Source: an uncultured Marinobacterium sp. (lineage in GTDB: Bacteria > Pseudomonadota > Gammaproteobacteria > Pseudomonadales > Balneatricaceae). Taken from it: a stretch of 64,000 nt of DNA. Location of the stretch: assembly GCA_947501565.1 (NCBI GenBank), contig CANMWJ010000005.1, positions 124,001-188,000 of the forward strand, in the 5' to 3' direction. The position numbers and the translations under genes are program-made. Numbering within the stretch: position 1 is the stretch's first letter; each line of letters starts with the position of its first letter. Below, piece after piece: positions 38,630 to 49,295 of this stretch. The notes beneath the pieces are model-generated. The model was not told the DNA's origin and made no database searches. It saw nothing but the letters and a program-made list of their open reading frames with translations.

Positions 38630-39133
38630 GTGACCAGATGGAAAGGCAACAAGGCAGAACAGGGATTTACCATCGTTGAGCTGGTTGTGGTGATCGCCCT
38701 GTTGGGAATACTGGCGGCGGTTGCGCTGCCACGCTTCCTGAACGTGAATGATGATGCCCGTAAGGCGGTGATGGATCATCTCGAGGGCAAGATGCATACG
38801 GTGGCGGCCACGGTCTATGCCCAGGCGGTGGTGGCTGGGGTGCACAATGATTCACGTAACGACGCCGATGTAGTGATCGATGGGCTGATTGCCGAGCTGA
38901 AGTATGGTTATCCGGAAGCGCGGGTAAGTACCGCCGGGCACGCTGATATCGTTGACCTGCTCGATCTGAACCTGAGTGGTGGCCTGACGGTGGACGACAG
39001 CGCCAACAACTCGGTCCGCATCGGATACGACACCAACAACAACGGCTGCTACCTGCAATATACCGAGGCGGATGCCAGTGCCTCTGCACCCAACCCCTAC
39101 TCGGTGGTACGTGTAAATACAGGCTGTAACTAG
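38630..39133 (+). CDS. Type IV pilin-like protein
   Basis: A 167-residue prepilin. A short basic leader ends in Gly at QG/FTIVELVVV, cut by prepilin peptidase, with Glu5 of the mature protein present. A long hydrophobic N-terminal helix (IVELVVVIALLGILAAVALP) and a C-terminal disulfide pair (NGCYLQY and NTGC) follow. It resembles MSHA/type IVa minor pilins. The GTG start has GGAG seven bases upstream and lies one base after parE. No other pilus genes are nearby. Confidence 0.9.
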   Translation: MTRWKGNKAEQGFTIVELVVVIALLGILAAVALPRFLNVNDDARKAVMDHLEGKMHTVAATVYAQAVVAGVHNDSRNDADVVIDGLIAELKYGYPEARVSTAGHADIVDLLDLNLSGGLTVDDSANNSVRIGYDTNNNGCYLQYTEADASASAPNPYSVVRVNTGCN

Positions 39134-39162
39134 CAGATTTTAAAAAGTTATAAGGAATCGCG

Positions 39163-41418
39163 ATGAGCGTAGAAACCACGTTTACCGAAGGTGGTGAGCG
39201 CATAGCGCTGAGAGATTTTACCGAGAAGGCGTACCTGGATTACTCCATGTACGTCATTCTGGACCGTGCCCTGCCGCACATCGGCGACGGCATGAAACCG
39301 GTACAACGCCGTATCGTATACGCCATGTCCGAACTAGGACTGAGCGCGGCGGCGAAGTACAAGAAGTCTGCACGTACCGTCGGTGATGTGCTGGGTAAAT
39401 TCCATCCGCATGGCGATTCCGCCTGCTACGAAGCGATGGTGCTAATGGCGCAGCCATTCAGCTACCGCTATCCGCTGGTGGACGGCCAGGGTAACTGGGG
39501 CTCTCCCGACGATCCTAAGTCGTTTGCCGCGATGCGTTACACCGAATCGCGTCTGGCACCTTACTCGCAAGTTCTGCTGAAAGAGGTATCGCAAGGCACC
39601 GTCGACTGGGTTCCCAACTTCGATGGCACCCTGAACGAACCGGCGGTGCTGCCGGCGCGTCTGCCGAATGTGTTGCTGAACGGCTCCACCGGTATCGCCG
39701 TAGGTATGGCAACCGATATTCCGCCGCACAACCTGCGCGAGGTGGGTGGCGCCTGTATCCATCTGCTCGACAATCCGAACGCCACCCTGGATGATCTCTG
39801 CCAGCATGTGCCGGGGCCGGATATGCCAACGGAAGCGGAGATCATTACGCCGCGCCGTGAGTTGCGCAAACTCTACGAAACTGGCCGTGGTTCGGTACGT
39901 ATGCGTGCGGTGTACGAGAGGGAACAGGGTGAGATCGTAGTCACCGCGCTGCCGTATCAGACCTCCGGCGCTAAGGTACTGGAACAGATCGCGCAGCAGA
40001 TGCAGCAGAAGAAACTGCCGATGGTCAGTGACCTGCGCGACGAGTCTGATCACGAGAACCCAACTCGCTTGGTGATCGTGCCGCGCTCCAACCGTGTGGA
40101 TATCGAACAGTTGATGGCGCACCTGTTTGCCTCTACCGATCTGGAACGCAGCTACCGCGTGAACTTGAACATCGTCGGTGTGGACGGTCGCCCTCAGGTG
40201 AAAAACCTGCAGCAGATTCTGGTGGAGTGGTTGGGCTGGCGTACCGGTGTGGTGCGTCGCCGTCTGCAACACCGTCTGGAAAAAGTACTGGATCGCCTGC
40301 ACATCCTCGAAGGTCTGATGGTCGCTTACCTCAACATTGATGAGGTGATCGCGATCATCCGCTACGAGGAAGAGCCCAAGCAGGAGTTGATGAAGCGGTT
40401 CAACCTCAGCGAGCGTCAGGCCGATGCAATCCTCGATCTGAAGCTGCGTCATCTGGCGAAGCTGGAAGAGTTTAAGATCAAGAGCGAGCAGTCTGAGCTG
40501 GATGAGGAGCGCAAGCGCCTTGAAGCGATCCTGGGCTCCGACGAGCTGATGCGCAACCTGATCAAGGAGGAGATCGGCGAAGCGATCGAGCAGTTCGGTG
40601 ATGACCGCCGTTCTCCGATTGTGGAGCGAAACGAAGCGCAGGCATTCAGCGAGAAAGACCTGCTCTCCTCCGATCCGGTCACCGTGGTGATCTCCAAGCA
40701 GGGCTGGATCCGTGCGGCCAAAGGCCACGATGTGGATTCCGCCGGACTGAACTACAAATCCGGTGACGCCTTTAAGCTGGAATGTAAGGGGCGTACCAAT
40801 CAGCCTACCCTGTTGCTGGATTCCACCGGGCGCAGTTATACCATCGATACCCACACGCTGCCGTCCGCACGAGGGCAGGGTGAACCGATCACCGGGCGTA
40901 TCACCTTGCCAAAAGGGGCGACCATCGACGGTGCGATCGCGGGTAAGGAGAGTGACCGGGTACTGCTCGCCAGTGATGCCGGTTACGGTTTTGTCGCCAA
41001 ACTGGCGGACCTGACCAGTAAAACCAAAAACGGTAAAGCGGTGCTAACCCTGCCGAAAGGTGCACGGATCCTGTCACCGCAGGTGATGGAGAGTACCGAT
41101 GAACGGTTGGTGGCGGCGGTGACCAATGAGGGCCGAATGCTGGTCTTCCCGGTGGCTGATCTGCCAGAACTGGCGCGTGGTAAAGGCAACAAGATTATCA
41201 ATATCCCATCCGCACGTGCGGCTTCAGGTGAGGAGTTACTTGTCGCGTTGGCCGTATTCGGACGCGAAGATATGTTGATCGTCCACTCTGGTCGTCAGCA
41301 CCACAAACTGAAGAGTTCCGATCTGGAGCACTACGCCGGTGAGCGCGGACGTCGTGGTAACAAGTTGCCACGTGGTTACCAGCGGGTTGATCGTCTGGAG
41401 ATTGTGCCTGCCGGATAA
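39163..41418 (+). CDS. parC: DNA topoisomerase IV subunit A
   Basis: A 751-residue DNA-cleaving subunit. The catalytic tyrosine is Tyr126 in RYTESRLAP; the breakage-reunion core has [15 protein letters not shown]. The C-terminal third holds beta-pinwheel repeats. AAGGAATC lies before the ATG. Together with parE it flanks the pilin gene, a gene order that is unusual only for what lies between. Confidence 0.97.
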   Translation: MSVETTFTEGGERIALRDFTEKAYLDYSMYVILDRALPHIGDGMKPVQRRIVYAMSELGLSAAAKYKKSARTVGDVLGKFHPHGDSACYEAMVLMAQPFSYRYPLVDGQGNWGSPDDPKSFAAMRYTESRLAPYSQVLLKEVSQGTVDWVPNFDGTLNEPAVLPARLPNVLLNGSTGIAVGMATDIPPHNLREVGGACIHLLDNPNATLDDLCQHVPGPDMPTEAEIITPRRELRKLYETGRGSVRMRAVYEREQGEIVVTALPYQTSGAKVLEQIAQQMQQKKLPMVSDLRDESDHENPTRLVIVPRSNRVDIEQLMAHLFASTDLERSYRVNLNIVGVDGRPQVKNLQQILVEWLGWRTGVVRRRLQHRLEKVLDRLHILEGLMVAYLNIDEVIAIIRYEEEPKQELMKRFNLSERQADAILDLKLRHLAKLEEFKIKSEQSELDEERKRLEAILGSDELMRNLIKEEIGEAIEQFGDDRRSPIVERNEAQAFSEKDLLSSDPVTVVISKQGWIRAAKGHDVDSAGLNYKSGDAFKLECKGRTNQPTLLLDSTGRSYTIDTHTLPSARGQGEPITGRITLPKGATIDGAIAGKESDRVLLASDAGYGFVAKLADLTSKTKNGKAVLTLPKGARILSPQVMESTDERLVAAVTNEGRMLVFPVADLPELARGKGNKIINIPSARAASGEELLVALAVFGREDMLIVHSGRQHHKLKSSDLEHYAGERGRRGNKLPRGYQRVDRLEIVPAG

Positions 41419-41437
41419 TGCAGTTCTGCTCTATCTG

Positions 41438-41467
41438 CCTGATCCTGCTGCCGTCAGTGGGATCAGG
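41438..41467 (+). terminator. Weak stem-loop after parC
   Basis: CCTGATCC and GGATCAGG pair exactly around a 14-base loop; the following CCACTTTTACC gives only a short T run. Possible terminator. Confidence 0.4.
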
Positions 41468-41573
41468 TCCACTTTTACCGGCGTTGCCTTGCATACACGG
41501 GAATTTTGGCTACGCTGAGTAACGTTATGTTTTAAATAACCATATTAACTAAAGGGATTTTTAGGGCCAGCAC

Positions 41574-42803
41574 ATGGATGGGCGGTTATTAAACCAGCGG
41601 TATAAACTTCGCACCACAGCGTTGGCAACCCTGCTTGCAATCGCTGCTCTCTTCTTCGGTGGGGTATTGCTCTATCAGTTGGCGCAATTGCGACTCACCG
41701 GTGTCGAATATTCCTATCAGGCGGCAGAACGCAGTGACTCACTGGCGCGTCTGCATCAGGCCATCGGTTACGGTGGTTTTATCCACAACTATAAAAACTA
41801 CCTTTTGCGGCAGGATCCTCAGTACCTGAATTTGCTGCAAGAGGATATAAAACGCACCTTTTCCGCCCTGAAAGTGTATCGGCGGCAACCGCTGACCGAC
41901 GCCGAGTATAAAGCGCTGGACGCCCTTCAGCACACCTTCCAGCAGTACACAGCCAACACCTATGTCATTGAGCAGGCACACCGCGATGGTGCCGCGATCC
42001 AAGATCTGGACCAGCAGGTGAAGATCAGTGACCGTGAGGCGATCTCAGCGCTGACGTTGCTGAAAAACGCCAATGATCGCTTCAATGCTGAGCAACGGGA
42101 AAACCTGCGCGATCAGGTTAATTTCATTATCAACCTGATGCTGCTTGGTTTGATCTCTCTGCCATTGATCGCGGGGTGGGCCTATCGCCACATCGGCCTG
42201 CTCGAACGTCTGGTTAAACATATCTCTGAGAAGCAGAAGATTCAGCGCAAACTGGAGCAGACCACCGCAGAGGCCAGTCGGGCGCGCAGAACCGGAGAGC
42301 GTTATAAGTACCTCGCATACCGCTGTACCCTGACACAGATTCCCAACCGGCAGGCGTTTGATGAAGCAGCGGCGGAGGTGATCGCACGTACCCAGAGCGG
42401 TGTTGATAAGTTTGCTCTGCTCTATGTGGATGTGGACGACTTTAAGACGATCAACGATAACCATGGCCACCAGGTGGGTGATCAGGTATTGCAGGAGATC
42501 GCGCGGCGCCTGGAGCGGGTGCTGCGTGAGGAAGATCTGGTCGCACGCATCGGCGGTGACGAGTTTGCCATCCTGGCGATCAGCCATGGCTCGCAAGCGG
42601 CTACGGAGCAGCTGGCCGAGCGGATCCTGACCGCGTTACGTGAACCTTTTGATCATATTAAACCCGGATTATTGGTCAGCTGTTCTCTGGGGGGCGCGAT
42701 CGGTCCCGACCACGGCGGAGATATCGATACCCTACTACGGGTCGCAGATACCCGTATGTATGAGGTGAAGAACAGCGGTAAAGATGGTGTGATGCTGGGC
42801 TAA
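41574..42803 (+). CDS. Membrane diguanylate cyclase
   Basis: A 409-residue protein. Two membrane helices (about 14-36 and 180-202) bound a periplasmic sensing region rich in helices. A coiled stretch leads to a GGDEF domain with the intact motif GGDEF at 327-331 and the inhibitory site RxxD (REED, 318-321), so it is predicted to make c-di-GMP under product control. The ATG follows a weak site. Ligand of the periplasmic part is unknown. Confidence 0.93.
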   Translation: MDGRLLNQRYKLRTTALATLLAIAALFFGGVLLYQLAQLRLTGVEYSYQAAERSDSLARLHQAIGYGGFIHNYKNYLLRQDPQYLNLLQEDIKRTFSALKVYRRQPLTDAEYKALDALQHTFQQYTANTYVIEQAHRDGAAIQDLDQQVKISDREAISALTLLKNANDRFNAEQRENLRDQVNFIINLMLLGLISLPLIAGWAYRHIGLLERLVKHISEKQKIQRKLEQTTAEASRARRTGERYKYLAYRCTLTQIPNRQAFDEAAAEVIARTQSGVDKFALLYVDVDDFKTINDNHGHQVGDQVLQEIARRLERVLREEDLVARIGGDEFAILAISHGSQAATEQLAERILTALREPFDHIKPGLLVSCSLGGAIGPDHGGDIDTLLRVADTRMYEVKNSGKDGVMLG

Positions 42804-42876
42804 GGCCCTTGGCTTCTTGGAACTGAGCCTTGAACCGGATACAAAATCCGTCAGCCGCTTACAAATCACAAGATAG

Positions 42877-44493
42877 CTATTGGGTGTCCTGCATGCGCTG
42901 ACGCAGTTTCACCAACAGGTGGTTGGACTGTTTATCGAACAGCTCCTGGTAACGTTTCACGACTTTGTAGATCAGCACCTTATCTTCATCTTCCCGGCGG
43001 ATATCCGCGTCTTTCAGCAGCGTAGATTTAATATCCGGCGCTTCGGTCAGGGCCGTGTGGCTGATCAGCTCGTTACTCTGGGTTGTGCGCGTCAGGAAGC
43101 GGGCCTCCTCCCTGAGCAGTTCCGGTTTACTGTTATGTCCGCGCACCAGCGCGATGTGCAGATTCAATACGGGTTTGAACTGACGGATACGCTCCTGGTT
43201 GAAACCGCGATAGAGCAGTGTGAACAGCAGACCGGAGCAGACGGCGTTAACGCCGTGTCCATCTTTGTCCAACGGTTGCTGGAACAGAATCTGCAGATCG
43301 CCATTCGCAAGCGGTTGCAGTACACCGCTGTAGATGTGGGCTACCTGTAACGCCAACTGCTGGTAGATCTGCAGCAGTTCGTCACGTTCGCTGCTGTCGG
43401 CATACTCTGTATGGGCGCTGGTGGTATCGATATAGACCAGATAAGCCGCGTCTTTGGCATCCAGCAGCAACTCCATCTCATGCTCGAAAGTATAGAGGTC
43501 GAGCTGTTCCTCGTCCCGCCCCCGATTCAGCAGTGGATTGGCTGATGGTTTTTTAGCGGCGTTGGGGGTATCAGCGATCAGGTCGGAGCTGTTCTCTTCC
43601 AGCGTCTGTTCGGTCAACTCTATCTGTTCTTCCACCATCCCTTCAGCCGGAAAGCGGCTGGCGCTGTCGGCAGAGGAGGGAGAAGAGGAGGGTGAAAAGC
43701 TGAGGGTGTTACTCTCCTCGGGGCGCAGCAGGTCGACCAGGTCGTGATTATCCTGAGGGGAAAGGTTGTCAGTGTCTCCGGTCTCGAATCCCTGAGGCTC
43801 ATCTCGCGTCTCTTGCTCTTGGGACTCATCAAAATCGTCGTAATCCGGATCGTAACGGTCATCATCCGGGTCGTACTGATCATCCTGCTCCGCTCGCTCT
43901 GTGTCGCTCTCGAACGCATTGCGGGGGCGTAATCGGTACCAGATCGCCAGCGCCAGGATCGATGTCAGCAGCAGGACCATCAGCAGGGCCAGTAACAGCT
44001 GCTTGCGCAGTATCTTCTGTAGGGGGGTTTCGTCGAGCCAGAGCGTGAGGGTGCCGAGCAGTTTCTCCTGCTGCATCATCTTGCGCTGAATCGATTCGCC
44101 TTCGCTCTCTCCGGCTTTGGCCAGAACCGTGCCTTGAGCATCGCTGAGCTGGAGGCCTTTGATGTATTCCAGTTCGACCAGCTCTTTCAGCAGGTAATTT
44201 TCACTGATGCGGTCATCCGCCAGAACCAAAGGGCGGATCAGAAAGGTGGTCTGTTTCGCCAGGGCGTGGCCGAGGTTGCGTGTTTCCGTTTCGGCCTGCC
44301 TATCAGCAGCGTACCAGAGGTAGGCACCTGTCAGTAACAGACCGCCCAGCAACACCAGGGCGATGATGCTGAGTACAGGTTTCAGAACGGACGGGGTTGT
44401 AGGGCTATCAGGGTTCACGCTGCAACTAACTACCGGGTGCCGAGACGAATTGAAGCGTTGGATTGCCTGCACAGGCGAGCGGATCAAACGCAT
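42877..44493 (-). CDS. AhpA/YtjB-family protein with cyclase-like C-terminal extension
   Basis: About 538 residues. Two membrane helices (about 38-62 and 158-182) flank a periplasmic domain whose wording (LAKQTTFLIRPLV, GTVLAKAGES) matches YtjB/SMP_2. A very acidic linker with Asp/Glu/Gln-rich stretches (about 195-330) follows. The C-terminal domain (about 340-520, LVYIDTTSAH, NGDLQILF, HIALVRGH) recalls a degenerate class III nucleotide cyclase. Pseudomonas has a ytjB-like gene near parC and serB. The start is uncertain; transcription is divergent from proA. Confidence 0.72.
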   Translation of the reverse strand: MRLIRSPVQAIQRFNSSRHPVVSCSVNPDSPTTPSVLKPVLSIIALVLLGGLLLTGAYLWYAADRQAETETRNLGHALAKQTTFLIRPLVLADDRISENYLLKELVELEYIKGLQLSDAQGTVLAKAGESEGESIQRKMMQQEKLLGTLTLWLDETPLQKILRKQLLLALLMVLLLTSILALAIWYRLRPRNAFESDTERAEQDDQYDPDDDRYDPDYDDFDESQEQETRDEPQGFETGDTDNLSPQDNHDLVDLLRPEESNTLSFSPSSSPSSADSASRFPAEGMVEEQIELTEQTLEENSSDLIADTPNAAKKPSANPLLNRGRDEEQLDLYTFEHEMELLLDAKDAAYLVYIDTTSAHTEYADSSERDELLQIYQQLALQVAHIYSGVLQPLANGDLQILFQQPLDKDGHGVNAVCSGLLFTLLYRGFNQERIRQFKPVLNLHIALVRGHNSKPELLREEARFLTRTTQSNELISHTALTEAPDIKSTLLKDADIRREDEDKVLIYKVVKRYQELFDKQSNHLLVKLRQRMQDTQ

Positions 44494-44555
44494 TAAACAC
44501 TCAATGATAGCAGGACATTTTGAGATTGGTTAACCGATTTCTTCCCTAACTGGCA

Positions 44556-44584
44556 ATGACCCTGAGCAGCGGCGACGTTATAAT
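44556..44584 (+). promoter_or_regulatory. Sigma-70-type promoter for proA operon
   Basis: ATGACC (44556-44561) and a perfect TATAAT (44579-44584) are separated by 17 bases, 31 bases before the proA ATG. The best-formed promoter in the window. Confidence 0.7.
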
Positions 44585-44614
44585 GGCGTGATCACCGATC
44601 GGGGAAAATTACTG

Positions 44615-45871
44615 ATGAATGTCGAAGAGTACATGATTGAGCTGGGCCAGCAGGCACGAGATGCTGCCCGGTTGATTGCTAAAGCCTCCACAGGCACCAA
44701 AAACGCAGCGTTGCTGGCGATGGCTGATGCTATCGATAGCAGCCGTGACGCACTGCAGGCTGCGAACGCGAAAGATCTGGAAAACGGCCGCAACAACGGT
44801 CTGGATGATGCAATGCTGGACCGTCTGGAACTGACGCCTGCGCGCATCGATACCATGATCGAAGGTTTGCGTCAGGTCGCTGGCTTGCCCGATCCGGTGG
44901 GTGCAATCACTGATCTTAACTACCGCCCGACCGGCATTCAGGTAGGCAAGATGCGCGTGCCTCTGGGCGTGATTGGCATCATCTACGAATCCCGTCCAAA
45001 CGTAACCGTGGAAGCGGCCAGTCTCTGTCTGAAGTCTGGCAACGCAACCATCCTGCGTGGCGGCTCTGAAGCGATCAACTCCAACCAGGCGGTTGCAGAG
45101 TGCATCAAAGCGGGCCTGAAAGCGGCAGGTTTGCCGGAAAACGCGGTACAGGTGGTGGAAACAACCGACCGTGCGGCAGTCGGCCAGCTGATCACCATGC
45201 CGGAGTACGTGGACGTGATCGTACCGCGTGGCGGTAAAGGGCTGATCGAACGTATCAGCCGTGATGCCAAGGTGACCGTGATCAAACACCTGGACGGTAT
45301 CTGTCACGTCTACATCGACGACGACGCGGACAAGGCTAAGGCGGTGAATGTGGCGATCAATGCCAAGACTCACCGTTACGGTACCTGCAACACCATGGAA
45401 ACCCTGCTGGTGAACAAGGCGATCGCCGCAGAGGTGCTGCCGGAGCTGGCGGAACGTTACCAGGCGATCGGTGTAGAACTGCGTGGTTGTGAAGCGACCT
45501 GCGAGCTGCTGCCGTTTGCCAATAAAGCGAACGAAGAGGACTGGTCCACCGAATACCTGGCGCCGATCCTGTCGATCAAACTGGTTGAAGATATGGCCGA
45601 AGCGATCCGCCATATCAATAAATACGGTTCGCACCATACGGATGCGATCATCACCGAGAACTACACCAAATCCCGTGCCTTCCTGCTGGAGGTGGATTCC
45701 AGTTCCGTGATGGTGAACGCATCTACCCGCTTTGCGGATGGTTTCGAATACGGCCTGGGTGCAGAGATCGGTATCTCCACCGACAAGATTCATGCCCGTG
45801 GCCCGGTGGGTCTGGATGGTTTGACCTCTGAGAAATACGTGGTGCTGGGTGACGGCCATATCCGTAAGTAA
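44615..45871 (+). CDS. proA: Gamma-glutamyl phosphate reductase
   Basis: A 418-residue aldehyde-dehydrogenase-fold enzyme in proline synthesis. It shows [27 protein letters not shown], and the active-site Cys in [11 protein letters not shown] frame opening at 44588 adds nine residues, but GGGGAAAA is spaced for the ATG at 44615. First gene of a long same-strand series; nadD follows without a gap. Confidence 0.96.
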   Translation: MNVEEYMIELGQQARDAARLIAKASTGTKNAALLAMADAIDSSRDALQAANAKDLENGRNNGLDDAMLDRLELTPARIDTMIEGLRQVAGLPDPVGAITDLNYRPTGIQVGKMRVPLGVIGIIYESRPNVTVEAASLCLKSGNATILRGGSEAINSNQAVAECIKAGLKAAGLPENAVQVVETTDRAAVGQLITMPEYVDVIVPRGGKGLIERISRDAKVTVIKHLDGICHVYIDDDADKAKAVNVAINAKTHRYGTCNTMETLLVNKAIAAEVLPELAERYQAIGVELRGCEATCELLPFANKANEEDWSTEYLAPILSIKLVEDMAEAIRHINKYGSHHTDAIITENYTKSRAFLLEVDSSSVMVNASTRFADGFEYGLGAEIGISTDKIHARGPVGLDGLTSEKYVVLGDGHIRK

Positions 45872-46534
45872 ATGGATCTGTCTGTGAACGATGCCTTTGT
45901 CTTTATGGGTGGGACCTTCGACCCCATCCATTTTGGTCATCTGAGAACCGCACTGGAGATCCAGCAATGGTTGGGCGTGAAGCAGGTGAATCTGATTCCG
46001 TCCAAGGTGCCTGTGCATCGCAATGCGCCGGGCTGCTCCTCCGAGCAACGTCTGGCGATGGTGCAGCATGCTGTCGCGGAGGAACCCGCGTTGGTGGCGG
46101 ACGCGCGGGAGATTGAATCCACGCAGGACTCCTACACCCTGTTTACACTGCAGGCTCTGCGACAGGAGCAGGGCAGCACCACGCCCGTCTGCATGGTGAT
46201 GGGGATGGATGCGTATCTGTCACTGCCAGGATGGCGTGAGTGGCAGGCGTTTCTGGATTATGCACATATCATTGTGGTGGCCCGGCCGGGCTACCGCATT
46301 CAACCCGATGATACGATGGCGCAGTTTACCGAGCGTTTTGGCGTGAGTGATACGTCCGAGCTGTTGAGTAAACCGCATGGCCACGTATTGATCCACGAGA
46401 TGACCCCGTTGGGTATCTCCGCCACCCAGATCCGTCAGCTGGTGGCGCAGGGTCAGTCGCCCCGTTACCTGTTTCCCGATCCGGTATGGGCGTACATTAA
46501 AGAACATAACCTCTACGGTTATAACCAAGATTGA
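45872..46534 (+). CDS. nadD: Nicotinate-nucleotide adenylyltransferase
   Basis: A 220-residue nucleotidyltransferase. The HxGH motif is in GGTFDPIHFGHLR and the C-terminal ISATQIRQL is the family ISSTxIR signature. It makes nicotinic acid adenine dinucleotide for NAD synthesis. It begins immediately after the proA stop, so coupled translation is likely. Confidence 0.96.
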   Translation: MDLSVNDAFVFMGGTFDPIHFGHLRTALEIQQWLGVKQVNLIPSKVPVHRNAPGCSSEQRLAMVQHAVAEEPALVADAREIESTQDSYTLFTLQALRQEQGSTTPVCMVMGMDAYLSLPGWREWQAFLDYAHIIVVARPGYRIQPDDTMAQFTERFGVSDTSELLSKPHGHVLIHEMTPLGISATQIRQLVAQGQSPRYLFPDPVWAYIKEHNLYGYNQD

Positions 46535-46543
46535 AGCGAGAAC

Positions 46544-46888
46544 ATGCAAACTGAAAAACTGATCGAACTGGTATCTCAGGTACTGGAAGATATGAAAGCC
46601 AAAGATGTCACCCTGCTGGATGTACGTGGCAAATCCTCAATCACCGATTTCATGATGATCGCCAGCGGTACCTCGTCCCGTCACGTGGTGTCTACAGCAC
46701 AGGACGTGGCAGAGAAGGTGAAAAAAGCGGGCGTACAGCCTTTGGGTCTTGAAGGTCAGCAGACCGGTGACTGGATTCTTGTGGATCTGGGTGACCTGGT
46801 GGTGCATGTGATGATGCCGGATGCCCGCAGCTTCTATGATCTTGAGCGTCTGTGGAGCATGGACACTGAAGAAAGCGAAGCAGAGTAA
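46544..46888 (+). CDS. rsfS: Ribosomal silencing factor RsfS
   Basis: A 114-residue protein binding uL14 to block subunit joining. It shows [20 protein letters not shown] and [25 protein letters not shown] precedes the ATG. Between nadD and rlmH as in most bacteria. Confidence 0.96.
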   Translation: MQTEKLIELVSQVLEDMKAKDVTLLDVRGKSSITDFMMIASGTSSRHVVSTAQDVAEKVKKAGVQPLGLEGQQTGDWILVDLGDLVVHVMMPDARSFYDLERLWSMDTEESEAE

Positions 46889-46902
46889 GTGAGAGCAACT
46901 GC

Positions 46903-47370
46903 ATGAAAGTACGCCTGATCGCTGTGGGTGGCAAAATGCCGCGCTGGGTTACCGACGGCTATAACGAGTATGCCAAACGTTTGCCCAATGAACTGCAGCT
47001 GGAGCTGATTGAATTACCGTTGGGACACCGTGGTAAAAACAGTGATCTGGCGCGCGCGAAAAAGCTGGAAGGCGATCAGATGCTGGCAGCAATCCCCAAA
47101 GGTGATCGGGTGATTGCGCTGGAGGTGGGTGGTAAGAACTGGTCCACCGAAAAGCTGGCTGAACAGCTGGAAGACTGGCGCATGGATGGGCGTAATATCT
47201 CCTTGCTGGTTGGCGGCCCGGATGGGCTGGACAGCCGCTGCGTGGCGCTGGCAGACCAGAAGTGGTCCCTGTCAGCGTTAACCCTACCCCATCCGCTGGT
47301 TCGTGTACTACTGGCGGAACAGCTCTACCGCGCCTGGACCATCATCCAGGGGCACCCCTACCATAAATAG
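46903..47370 (+). CDS. rlmH: 23S rRNA pseudouridine-1915 N3-methyltransferase
   Basis: A 155-residue SPOUT enzyme. It begins [13 protein letters not shown] and carries the knot segment LVGGPDGLD and C-terminal [18 protein letters not shown] with the catalytic-region residues and HPYHK tail. Modifies m3-pseudouridine in helix 69. Confidence 0.96.
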   Translation: MKVRLIAVGGKMPRWVTDGYNEYAKRLPNELQLELIELPLGHRGKNSDLARAKKLEGDQMLAAIPKGDRVIALEVGGKNWSTEKLAEQLEDWRMDGRNISLLVGGPDGLDSRCVALADQKWSLSALTLPHPLVRVLLAEQLYRAWTIIQGHPYHK

Positions 47371-47378
47371 AGCACATC

Positions 47379-49295
47379 ATGAGTGCTACCCCGTTTAAGA
47401 ACCACAGTCAGGAGAGCCGGACCTTTACAGTGCGGGCGGTGATTGCCTTTGCGTTCGTGTTCATCGCACTGTTGGGACTGGTATCACGCTTCTATTACCT
47501 GCAGGTAATGGAGCATGAGCGTTATATCGCGTTGTCCGACAAAAACCGTATCCAGTTGCAGCCGGTGGCACCCACACGTGGGCTGATCTACGACCGCAAC
47601 GGTGTTCTGCTCGCGGATAACCAGCCCAGCTACAGCGTGACATTGCTGAAGGAGCAGGTTAAGGATCTGGAAGGAACCCTGGAGCGGCTGCGGGAAATAA
47701 TCCCCATTACCGATCGCCAGATCCAGCGTTTCCGTAAACGCCTGAAGCAGCGCCGCCGACCGTTTGAGTCGGTCCCGCTGCGTTTCCGTCTGACCGAAGA
47801 TGAGATCGCCCGTATTTCGGTGAACTATCACCGCCTGCCCGGTGTCCGTATCGAAGCGGATCTGATTCGACATTACCCGTATGGTAAGTCTCTCGTACAC
47901 GCTCTGGGTTATGTTGGGCGAATCAACGAGCGCGAGCTGCAGCGGGTGGATGCGACCAACTACGCGGCGACCAATTACATCGGCAAGTTGGGTATCGAAA
48001 AATACTACGAATCGACTCTGCACGGTGAAGTGGGCTTCCAGAAGGTAGAGACCAATGCCCGTGGCCGTGTGATGCGTGTACTGGAGCGTACACCGCCGGT
48101 GCCGGGGCAGGACCTGGTGCTGAGCCTGGATCTGAAACTGCAGCAGGTGACCGAAAAACTGCTGGAGGGGCGCCGTGCAGCCGTGGTGGCGATTGATCCT
48201 AACGACGGCGGTATTCTGGCGCTGGTATCAACCCCGGGTTATGACCCAAATATGTTTGTGACCGGGATCTCCAGCAAGGACTACGGCGCACTGCGTGAAT
48301 CTGACGATCTGCCGCTGTTTAACCGTGCGCTGCGTGGGCGTTATCCGCCGGGTTCAACCGTGAAACCGATCACCGCGTTGGCAGCGATCGACTCGGGTGC
48401 CGTATCACCCTCGTTTAAGGTTAATGATCACGGCTGGTACACCCTGACGAAAGGCGGACGTAAATATCGCGACTGGAAAAAAGGTGGTCACGGTATCGTA
48501 GATATCAACCTGGCGTTGGCGCAGTCCTGTGATGTCTGGTTCTACTCCGCCGGTCATAAGATGGGCGTAGATCCGATGGCGGACTATCTGGGACGGTTCG
48601 GCTTCGGCTCTATCACCAGCCTGGATCTGCCGGAGGCAACCCGGGGCATTCTGCCATCCCGTGAGTGGAAACGCGCCGCGCGCAATCTGCCCTGGTATAC
48701 CGGCGACAGCCTGAACCTGAGTATCGGTCAGGGCTTCCTGCTGGCAACCCCGATGCAACTGGCAACGGCCACTGCCGTGATCGCCAACCGTGGACGCTGG
48801 GTGCAACCGCGGATGCTGATGGGTCAATACGCCGAAGATGAAGAGAACGGTTTTAAGGCGGCGCCGATGGCCTATGACTACGGCAAGCAGAAACCGGAAG
48901 ATGTCAGCCTGAATCATCCGGAATACTGGGACATCATCATCAAGGGGATGGTTGATGTGGTACACGGCCCCCGCGGTACGGCGCGTCGTTCAGCGCAGGG
49001 TGTTAAGTATCGCTTTGCGGGTAAAACCGGTACCGCTCAGGTGGTTGGTATCAAGCAGGATGAGGAGTACGACGCAGAGAAACTGGCAGAGCGGCTGCGC
49101 GACCACGCACTGTTCGTCGCCTTTGCGCCGCTGGATAAACCAAAAATTGCCGTCGCGGTAATTGTGGAAAACGGCGGCGGTGGTTCTACCACGGCCGCGC
49201 CAATTGCCCGCAAGGTGATGGATGCTTATCTGGTTGGTGAGGATGAGGTGGATGAGACTAATTTCGAGAGCCTGATGGGTTATGACCACGACTGA
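47379..49295 (+). CDS. mrdA: Penicillin-binding protein 2
   Basis: A 638-residue bifunctional-fold monofunctional transpeptidase of the elongasome. One N-terminal membrane anchor (about 18-40) is followed by a dimerisation domain (APTRGLIYDRNG) and the transpeptidase domain with PPGSTVKP (SxxK), AQSCDVWF (SxN position) and AGKTGTAQV. It cross-links side-wall peptidoglycan with RodA. It overlaps rodA by 14 bases. Confidence 0.96.
   Translation: MSATPFKNHSQESRTFTVRAVIAFAFVFIALLGLVSRFYYLQVMEHERYIALSDKNRIQLQPVAPTRGLIYDRNGVLLADNQPSYSVTLLKEQVKDLEGTLERLREIIPITDRQIQRFRKRLKQRRRPFESVPLRFRLTEDEIARISVNYHRLPGVRIEADLIRHYPYGKSLVHALGYVGRINERELQRVDATNYAATNYIGKLGIEKYYESTLHGEVGFQKVETNARGRVMRVLERTPPVPGQDLVLSLDLKLQQVTEKLLEGRRAAVVAIDPNDGGILALVSTPGYDPNMFVTGISSKDYGALRESDDLPLFNRALRGRYPPGSTVKPITALAAIDSGAVSPSFKVNDHGWYTLTKGGRKYRDWKKGGHGIVDINLALAQSCDVWFYSAGHKMGVDPMADYLGRFGFGSITSLDLPEATRGILPSREWKRAARNLPWYTGDSLNLSIGQGFLLATPMQLATATAVIANRGRWVQPRMLMGQYAEDEENGFKAAPMAYDYGKQKPEDVSLNHPEYWDIIIKGMVDVVHGPRGTARRSAQGVKYRFAGKTGTAQVVGIKQDEEYDAEKLAERLRDHALFVAFAPLDKPKIAVAVIVENGGGGSTTAAPIARKVMDAYLVGEDEVDETNFESLMGYDHD

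Noticed and set aside
39442-40854. Long minus-strand open frames opposite parC, ffh (14565-15944), parE (36727-37824) and proA (44609-46069)
   Set aside because: All lie fully inside strongly supported genes and show no recognisable domain or ribosome site.
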